64,000 nucleotides of DNA from Pholis gunnellus (lineage: Eukaryota; Chordata; Actinopteri; Perciformes; Pholidae): the NCBI GenBank assembly GCA_910591455.2, contig OU342804.1, positions 14,799,133-14,863,132 of the forward strand. Direction: 5' to 3'. Below the pieces are notes generated by a model. It was not told where the DNA came from and ran no database searches. It was given only the letters and a program-made list of their open reading frames with translations. Positions 56,149-64,000 of this stretch are shown one piece after another. Positions within the stretch are counted from its first letter, which is position 1. Each line of letters opens with the position of its first letter. The translations under genes and the position numbers were made by a program.

Positions 56149-59100
56149 GTACAGACTCAACACTAACCCAGTGTGCTGTGCTACGTGCTGCTACTCCAAC
56201 ATCAATACCAATATCATTTTCCTAACCTGGGAAGGACTTGTGTGGCATATTATTATTTTGTTTGTTGCCATGGTCACCCGAGTTTAGATGAACAGCATCT
56301 CAGTTATGCACCATGGGCCCTATTTCATATCAAGCATTACACCAACAACAGCTTCTGCATTAAAAAAAGATCTGTTCATGGAACAACCTATGTTAACCTT
56401 TAGGTTCAAAATACAGAACTTGTTTAATAATGCCCTGCATTTTCTTTTCTTAAACTCGAACTCCTCAAGTTATTTGGTAATAGGGTGATATGCAGCACTA
56501 TTGGCTTCTGGGAATATAATTATAAGTAACTAGAATTTTGATTCTTTGTCATTTTCTGTTGGCACTTAACAAGACTATTGCCCGTGTGATTCATTCCCCA
56601 AAAAATGTGAAGTGCGTAAACACTGCAGCAATAATATGTAAAGATAATATTGGTGGAATGGACAGTGGTGTTGTTTGCAGCTGGAATTGAGCACTATGAG
56701 CAAAAACTATTGGGGAATTAAATAATCTGACATGATGAACAGGAAATGCTGTTTCCTGCCAAACTCAAACGTTTATAACATGTTTTTGCTTAAAAATGTA
56801 CTTGTCATAGCTAAATTACTGTAGTAGTTTTATAGTCAACATTAAAACTCCAACAAACAGCAGTTTGTAGTGCATCCAGTAACTTACTCAAGTGAGACTG
56901 CATTTAGTATTACTGTCTTGTTTCGTTTGCTTAATCACAAGTAACATGCAGTGAAGTGTAACAGTGTCCGTGCACTGACCCAACACTGAAATGGATGTTA
57001 ACACCAGACATGTATACAAGCCGCACAATAATGCTGTTATAATAAGCATGCAAGCCAACATACATTTATTTTATTATATGTGTGGGATGTTTCTTCCACA
57101 TTTCCACATGCAATGATGGGTTGATATTCTTTAGCTATTGCATTTATGGTGATGTGTTTAATCTTTCTAATTAATATATCTGGACTAATTAGGCTCTCTA
57201 TGGACACAACGAATAGATATTCATTCTGAACTCCAGAAGCCAAAGATCACACAAAACACTTTATTTTATTCCTTTGCTACATGGCATGCATAAAACAAAG
57301 AATTTGTAAGATTTGCCTCTGTTTTCGTTGCCTCTTGTAAGAACTGCTCAACACTCGATAAGAACAAACTTAGTCTAGTCTTAATTTGTGTTGTTGATGT
57401 CATTGAAGGCTAAATTCCGACTTGGCTTTAGTTACCAAATCAGCACACATTTGAGAAAATAAAGTCTCTTTTTTTCTTCTAGTAATGCTCAATCATAACT
57501 TGAACCTGTTGCTCTACCCAGGCTCTTACCACAATTTGCCATAATTTAGGATTTACTTTTTCCAACAACCGCCAAGCGACGAGTTGGTTGGCTCCCAACA
57601 TCTGTTTACATCCTTTTTAGGAAGCTGTGGGTGACGCTACAGTCACTACGTCAATGTTTTTCACAATGGTTGTTACAGAATGTTTTTGTTTTAATCTTCA
57701 GCGCTATGTTGAGGTAATGGAGGCAAGGTCTTGAGTCAAATAACACATCTGGTATTTTTATTTTAGATATTTGGATCAGAAGGAAAATTGACTGTTCACC
57801 AACGTATGAACCTATTGAAGGCTGCAATTTTGAATTCAGTCAACCTTATAAGTCATTCCAGCCAATCCTTTTGCTCTTGAGTTCGAAAACTGTCCATCTA
57901 TGTTAAACAATAATCCAGTATGTGTGGACTCATTTAAAAAAAATGAACTACAACTTGACAGACCGTCTCTCCTCTCTTGCACAGGAGCACACTATGCAGC
58001 ATGATAGCACAGTTAACTGAGGAAACCCAGCCCTCCTTCGAAACAACCCTCAAGTCAAAAGCTGTGTCTGAGAATTGCTATATGAAGTTCTCGTGTGCGG
58101 TTACAGGTAAACACGGCTTCGTTGTTTCACTTTGCATGGCTTTACACCAGATGTCTGTGACCTAATGGAAATGTATTACAGGAACATGCAACTTTACGGG
58201 GGACTTGATGAAAAATCAGTTTGTAACAATTTAAAGGAAAAGAACACACAAAAAATGATGTTCTACCTCTGATAAAAGGCTCAATATAAATCTGATTTCA
58301 TGCATATTTAGCATCTGAAAAATATTCTGATAGTCTAAAAGTCAAGCTCTTTCTTTATTCACAGTCCAGGGAAGCAATTCCAAGATAAACTGCTACCTTT
58401 CTAAGTTGATACAGAAATTGTTTGCCCTGATGACCATATTTGTTTTCATTTATTTTTTTCAGGATACCCTATTCCTCAAGTCATTTGGTACAAGGATGAT
58501 GTGCAGTTAGACAGATACTGTGGACTTCCTAAATATGAAATCTTCCGCAACGGACAAAACCATTCCCTGCACATCTACAAGTACGTATGTTTGGAAACAC
58601 TGATATGACATCTGAATGCACTCGTTCTACCAAAACAGTACACACTTTCAATAAAGAAGTTTAAATGACTACACAGCAACGGGCACTCTGTTGGAGCTTA
58701 TGTCCTGAGCAGAGTTTAGCACACGTACAGCACTTTTTTCCTTTTCAGCAATGTTTACTTTTGTTTTTGTCTTCAAAATAATTTGAATCAAGGGAACTTA
58801 AATGTACTTTTCTTTGCAGTTGCACGGTGGAGGACGCAGCTATGTACCAGGTCTCAGCCAGCAACAGTAAAGGCATTGTGTCCTGCTCTGGGGTTCTGGA
58901 GGTGGGCGAAATGAACGAGTTCAAGATCCACCAGCGCTACTTCGCGAAGCTCAAACAAAAGGCTGAGAACAAATGCAGGGAAGCGGAGGGTAAAGAAAAC
59001 CAGGAGCCGCTACGAACCATCAGTCCTGACCGCACACAGAGGAAGCGCCGCTCCACAATGGAGGCCTTTCTCAGCACGCCAAGCTCTATGGAGGATGAGG

Positions 59101-62100
59101 GCATCGAGGAGAGCCTTCAGGCTGTAGCTGTGGACACTGAAGCCAGGTTACAGGAGGCCACTGTGGAAGAGGTGGAGGAAAAGCCAGTTCCCATCACTAA
59201 TGGAGCAGTGTCAGCTGTAACTAATGGACAGCCTATCGGTGAAAATGGTAACAAGAGCGGGACATGTATATACGACTCTACCCAGAAGATTTTTACTGCA
59301 CACCAACCCAAAACTCCCTTTGTCAAAAAGAAGATTAAAATTTCCAACAGTACACCAGGAGAGCGGCCATCTGAGGAGAGAAGGGCAACAGATGAGACCT
59401 TAACCTCTGTAGCTCTGGCCTGCACAGAGCCAGTTCAGTCTGAGGGGAATTCAGAAGAGTTTATGGAAGTAGAGAACGTTGTTAGTTCATCAGTTGTGGA
59501 TTCAGACTCCAGGAACGTGACAGAACGACATCAGAAATCAGGAACAGAGGAAGTATTGTGTGCTGAAAGGCCTTCAAAGGGTGAAAATATATGTGTTGAG
59601 GAAGCTGTTCCTTCACAGAAAGTACAGCTGCCTGCCTCAGTACTCGCTGCTGCTCTTACATCTACAAGTCATACTGCTTCAGGAACTGAAAGTAAAAAAG
59701 CTGCAAAGCATGAGAAGAAAGCAGGACGTAAAGATACTGAGCAGAATTTGGAAATGCAGAACCAAAGTCCTCACAAAACCTCAACACAGCGACAGTCAAG
59801 TGCTGCAGCAGCGTCCCGACAACCCCGAAGCAGAGTAAAGGGTAACATTTCTAAAACAGAACATGTTGAAGTCATGGATGTGGACAAGAAGTCAAATACT
59901 CCCACTGGTGGATCTTCAGCACACAGAGACATTGAGTCAGTGAACACACCACGTGAAAGTAGAACCTCTTTACTTCGGCGTCCATGTGAACGGGCTGGAG
60001 ATCAGCTGTCTGCGAAGGAAACAAGCTCCACCCGAAAAAATGTGTCTGTGTCTCGGCCAGCGCTGCTGAACGAGGTGAGCGAGCCTTTTCGCATGAGCTC
60101 ATGAGCGCTTTGTGCTGCCAACACAGGCCTCATCAGTAACACAAGCATCCTGGAGCTATTTATAACTTTTACAAGTATGCCCTGCTGTGTGACAAGAATT
60201 AAATGACGCACATGTTGACAGATGCAACAGGTAGATTCATGCATTTGATATTCTTAGTTCAAAGGTCTGAGAGTTGCAGTATTCCTTATGACATTAATTC
60301 AGGATTATACTTTGGCACTCTGAAAATATTATGGTACATGGATTAAGCAGATTTTCGCCTGAGCAAAAGTTTGACATTTAGGGAAATTCACTCTTGCAGA
60401 GAGTAAGGTCAGAAGAAGATAGATTCCACTCTTATGTCTGTCTGTTAAATCTAACAGATGATTAGCTTAGCTTAGCACAAAGACTGGAAACAGGGGGAAA
60501 CAGCAAGCCTGGCTCTGTCAGAAGGTCATTTTTGTCACACTTGTATTTTTTATATGGATTTAACAATGAGGTATATTATGTTAATTAGTGAACTTCAGAG
60601 GTGCCGGTAGATATATTTTAATATTGGACAGAAGCAATCTAGCTGTTAACTCCTGTTTCAAGTGTAATGCTGAAGCTAGCAGCTGCTGGCTGTGGCCCAA
60701 GAGCAAATATGTAGGCTATGCAGACAAAAAAAGCAATTTCATTTCAGATGGACTTAAACAGACAGACATGAGATTTTTCAATTGATCTTTGAATAAGTGT
60801 ATTTCCCCAAACGTCCAACTAATTCTTTCAAAAATGAAAGTTAATGGAGGGTGTTGTCATGGTGACCTGATTGATGATTTTAGGCCTCTATAACTACATT
60901 CAACCTGTACATTTGGCAACAGTCTATATAAGCACTTGTTTTTCTATTTGGATTGTGTATCTTTATTGTTCACTGCTTGTGCAATCCCCCTGACTCTAGC
61001 TGCATGGTTGAATACTGACGGCACTGAGTGCTGAGACAAAACACTGCACAGCTGAAGCACCTCTTAAAATGATTCGCATTCCTTTCTGGCCACACTTAAA
61101 TGTAAAATAGCCACCTTACTTGAGAATAGGCCTCACTGTGTCAGCATTAGGTCAAATGGAAGGAGGGAAAACAAGCAGAATTGAGCGAAGCTGCAGATTT
61201 TTTATGTAATTTATTATGACATTGAATATGACTTTATAGTTAAGTATTTTTATGTTTTGCAGTTGCTTTTTGAAGGAACCTATGGGCAGAATGCAAATTA
61301 CCCGTAAGCTATATCATGGCTCATCTCATGACATATGACACAGGGAACCTCTCGTGCTAATTTAAAAAGGGATTCAGCTCAATTACAGACTTTATGGGGA
61401 TTTAAAGCTCAACCAACATGCTTGTGTGGCAGAGATGTATGGAAGAGAGTAGTGCACAGTGCTTACGTTTCGCTATATGCTATATATCTATATATATCTT
61501 CACAGCAAAAAGTAGGGTCTCGAACAAATGTTAGTTAAAGTGCTGGATTTGGATTCTAGGTTAAGATGAATGTCAAAATGGATTTTAGAATTGTTTTCAA
61601 ATTTAAAAAATCTAAAAAGAACGATTTAAGAAATATCCTATGATTTGTTTACAGGCATCTTTGAGCTTTTAACATGAATGCAAACACTAATGTGGCAGGT
61701 ATTTCACTGAGAGCCATGGGAAAATTGCATGCTGGTGAAGGAAAGGTTTCTTGTTATCATCACGTTCCATCTTTTCTCCGGTTCATAAATTCCTTTTTGC
61801 TCCAAGGTCTTCCCAATCCGTTCTCTGTGTGTTGCTGGTTACGCTGTTGCTGTTTTTAGAATTACATGTGTCTGTCCCAGTTCTGCATAGCCAGGGATAA
61901 GGGAATAAGTATTTACAGCATGGAAACCTCTGCTTGTATTTTGCCCCAAGGTTACACAGGCCCATACAAAGATGAACAGGAATGATGCACCTGTCGGCCT
62001 TGAGCTTCCACCCAACCAGATGGATGCGCAACCACCACAAAAGACCGGATCAGAGAGAGAGACCACGGCAAATGACATCCAGACCCCGTCGTTGCACTGT

Positions 62101-64000
62101 GGTCTTCAAGCAGCAATTGACAAAATGACACAGGACACATGGGATCATTCCAGGGGATCAAATGAAAGCCATAGGGCCCTTTTTACAGACATACAGAAGT
62201 CACCCCTCCAAAGCCCTAGTGGTGGTGAGAACTCCCGAGGGTGTAACGTTACTTCCAGCGCCCAGCCATGCCAAATTAATACAGCTGTAAAAACTGTTGA
62301 AGGGACAGAAATACAAGTTGATGAGAAGGTAGAAGGCAACGAGGTAGGTAAGTTATTAGGGCAGTCTGACAGCGTGGCTCCAAATGAGAAGATAGTTGAG
62401 ATGGAGACTGAAAGTGCTGCTCTGCATATGATTGAACACATTGAAACAGAAAAAAACAAAGATGCAGCAAATAAAGACACTGATGTTATCATTGTGGATG
62501 CATCTAATAAAGAAACTGAGAAGAATGAGCACATATTAGATATGGAGGAGGAAACTAGTTCAGAAACACAGGATCTACAGTCATCTATGTTGGAGCCTGC
62601 AATCCCACTCCCGACAAAAACTTCAGCAAACACAAACATGTCCGAACTCCAGATAAAAGAGTTCCAGGAAATTCCAAAACCTGTCAAAAAAGTCATGTCT
62701 GTAGCTGAACTTTTTAAATCACAAATAAAGGCTCTTGAATCCACACTGGTAAATTCAGTGACCGTCTTACCGGTTCATGCTGGCTTTATACAAGATAACA
62801 GCAAACCGACAGTGAAGAAGTCGATGTCTGACAAGAAAACTGACACAAGTATTACTCCTCCCAGAAGCATAAAAGAAACCCTCATTGAGGTTTTGAATCT
62901 GCTAAATGAAACTGATCAGGAACAAATTCAGTCTCAAGGTGCAACTTCACCGCCTGTTCAGGCTTTACAAAACCCATCTGTAATCCCTCCTATCTCTGTC
63001 ACAGACACTGGCATCGCTACAGAGACTGCAGGACTTCATGGCAGTGTCGAAACATATCATGAAGGTGTCATGGACATTTGCCAGGAAACTGGAGCCTCAA
63101 CTCAGGTTCCTCTGAAAGATTGCCCTGTTGTGTCCCTTTCTGGGAGTGAAAATGTCAAACAAAATCTTCCTCCTTCGACCTCTAAGGATGAACTGACCAA
63201 AAGTCTTTCATCTGGAACTGTCCCACGAGAACCTGGGAATCCACTTGCAGTGACACCTATAAAGGCCAGCGGTCAAGAGTCAAATATTACAGTTTTGGAG
63301 CATTCCAAATGTGAACCTGTTCAAGGCAAAGAGATGGGAGATATACTAAAGTTAACCCCAAAAACTAAACTCAACTTCCAAACTGAAATGGGGATTATTG
63401 AGATTAATTCCACAACACTAGATCAATATAAAATGGAAGAACACGACGCAAACACCAGTTCTTTGCAGAGTGTACAAACGTTTCCCGCTAAAAGTGTACT
63501 TCGAACAGATACACAAGAGAATAATCTTCACATTATTCAGCAGGACAGCTCTATGGTTGAGGAATTTTCAAGAACTGACTTTTTAGGCAATGCAACTCCT
63601 GGGGCTAGTCCATTGTTAAAGAAACGAGACTGTGTTTCTCCCATTCCTTCTGCTACTCCACAAGAGCTAGCCTCTGGGGCCCGACGCAAAATCCTCGTAC
63701 CCAAGGCCAAACCTGATGAGGCCTCAGAGGCTACGTCACCGGTTGATAACCAAACTCAGAAAAAGGAAGTTCCTACAGAGAGCAGCATGCTTTCCACAAG
63801 TCCAGTGACCCTCGCTACGTCTCCAAGCCTGTCAAGACGGTTACCTCTACTTCAGACCCCTGTCGAGCAAACCTGTCCTGCAGAAAGGCGTTCTCCGCTC
63901 TTGAGCAGAAGGAAGACGGTATCTGATTCTCAAGCACCAAGCGGTGAGGCCTCAGAGGCCTCAGAGGCTACATCACTGGTTGATAACCAAACTCAGAAAA
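56021..64000 (+). CDS. alpk3: Alpha-protein kinase 3, 5' part (partial gene)
   Basis: Five exons join in phase (56021-56148, 57985-58106, 58463-58580, 58820-60074, 61951-64000 open) for 1,224 codons so far. Recognisable ALPK3 landmarks are the start MDSRRTTTRSSF, SYLSNVRPENRSTLCSMIAQ, an Ig I-set domain at about residues 55-135 (KFSCAVTGYPIPQVIWYKDD to YQVSASNSKGIVSCSG), NEFKIHQRYFAKLKQKAE, then a long Ser/Thr/Glu-rich region with MSVAELFKSQIKALE (about 790), PPRSIKETLIEVLNLL (about 842) and PQELASGARRKILVPKAKP (about 1,110). ALPK3 is an atypical alpha-kinase family protein of heart and skeletal muscle, important for sarcomere/M-band integrity; human loss causes cardiomyopathy. The second Ig domain and alpha-kinase domain must lie beyond the window. 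Whether this is the a or b paralogue is undetermined. Confidence 0.93.
57985..58106 (+). CDS. alpk3: alpk3 coding exon 2
   Basis: From acceptor CTCTTGCACAG to donor GTAAAC. It encodes RSTLCSMIAQLTEETQPSFE, TTLKSKAVSE and CYMKFSCAVTG, the first strands of the Ig-like domain including its B-strand cysteine. Confidence 0.94.
58463..58580 (+). CDS. alpk3: alpk3 coding exon 3 (Ig core)
   Basis: From acceptor ATTTTTTTCAG to donor GTACGT. It encodes GYPIPQVIWYKDDVQLDRYC, GLPKYEIFRNGQNHSLHIY, which carries the core tryptophan of the Ig fold. Confidence 0.95.
58820..60074 (+). CDS. alpk3: alpk3 coding exon 4 (end of Ig domain and linker)
   Basis: From acceptor TCTTTGCAG. It encodes NCTVEDAAMYQVSASNSKG to complete the Ig domain, then FKIHQRYFAKLKQKAENK, SPDRTQRKRRSTMEAF and a long acidic/Ser-rich linker. 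I end it at the donor GAG|GTGAGC (60,075), which leaves phase 0 and matches the open phase of the next exon. Without splicing, the frame would run ten codons further to TGA at 60,102-60,104. Confidence 0.88.
60075..61950 (+). other. alpk3: alpk3 intron 4
   Basis: A 1.9-kb intron between the donor at 60,075 and the acceptor GCCCCAAG ending at 61,950. Apart from the inverted-repeat element at 60,368-60,827 I see no named feature. The acceptor has a weak pyrimidine tract, so the exact start of the next exon is less sure than others. Confidence 0.7.
60368..60827. mobile_element. MITE-like repeat with long terminal inverted repeats (alpk3 intron 4)
   Basis: The left end agtttgacatttagggaaat and the right end, read inward, ttggacgtttggggaaatac are imperfect inverted repeats. 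The body contains the gattagcttagcttagcaca and agcctggctctgtc blocks also found at 8,695-9,085, so it is a dispersed family. I believe this family is common in teleost genomes, but I could not check it. No coding capacity. Confidence 0.7.
61951..64000 (+). CDS. alpk3: alpk3 coding exon 5, large, open at window end
   Basis: The frame stays open for 683 codons from VTQAHTKMNRND to the last base. It is Ser/Thr/Glu-rich with islands conserved in ALPK3: KKVMSVAELFKSQIKALES, PPRSIKETLIEVLNLL, TPGASPLLKKRDCVSPIPSA, PQELASGARRKILVPKAKP and SPSLSRRLPLLQTP. An in-frame repeat of about 16 residues (EASEAT..L/PVDNQTQKK) occurs at 63,715 and again at 63,943. The exon continues past the window. Confidence 0.9.
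63715..64000 (+). repeat. In-frame coding repeat in alpk3 (237-bp offset)
   Basis: A block running from gatgaggcctcagagg to the stretch ggttgataaccaaactcaga occurs at 63,715-63,765 and again at 63,943-64,000, 237 bp (79 codons) apart. The second copy has an extra gcctcagag unit. It is cut by the window edge, so the full extent is unknown. Confidence 0.85.

Noticed and set aside
62145..62744. 199-codon serine/phenylalanine-rich minus-strand frame
   Set aside because: Antisense shadow of the Glu/Thr-rich alpk3 exon 5.
1..64000. CRISPR arrays, operons, insertion sequences or phage-like gene clusters
   Set aside because: None present; splice-structured genes and vertebrate repeats show this is animal nuclear DNA.

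Overview
The window looks like a vertebrate nuclear locus, most likely from a ray-finned fish. Genes are split by GT/AG introns, intergenic DNA is rich in CA/TG microsatellites and teleost-style short repeats, and a (6-4) photolyase gene is present, which placental mammals lack. Exons were assigned by reading splice sites and protein-family motifs directly; no alignment was run.

Layout. About 1-44,090 (minus strand) is the 5' half of frmd5, a FERM-domain gene. Exons 1-4 are visible (109 codons plus 2 bases). Exon 1 sits alone at 43,989-44,090 in a CpG-rich block, and a 42.1-kb intron 1 separates it from exon 2. That intron carries a solo LTR with perfect 5-bp target duplications, a hAT-type element with perfect 8-bp target duplications, a LINE 3' tail, dispersed repeats, foldbacks and a TATA/hairpin module. 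No nested protein gene was supported.

From 44.5 to 46.8 kb lies the divergent gap between frmd5 and the next gene. It holds a complete tRNA-His(GTG) gene on the minus strand and a CACGTG E-box. From 46,841 to 50,867 (plus strand) a complete ten-coding-exon (6-4) photolyase gene (cry5) encodes 526 residues, with the two active-site histidines at 354 and 358. Its intron 4 holds a degraded coiled-coil-like coding relic, and a repeat copy runs up to the splice acceptor of exon 8.

From 51.5 to 55.6 kb is intergenic DNA with long GT arrays. From about 55,644 to the window end (plus strand) is the 5' part of alpk3, the muscle alpha-kinase 3 gene. A perfect MEF2-type/TATA hybrid site lies upstream. 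Five coding exons are visible (an Ig-like domain and a long low-complexity region), and the last runs open off the window edge. The C-terminal kinase domain is outside the window.

The three genes act in different processes (membrane/adhesion scaffold, light-driven DNA repair, muscle kinase) and do not form a functional cluster. I did not find an undescribed biological system. The most useful findings are the exon structures, the alpk3 promoter site, the in-frame repeat in alpk3, the coding relic in cry5 intron 4, and two cleanly bounded mobile elements.
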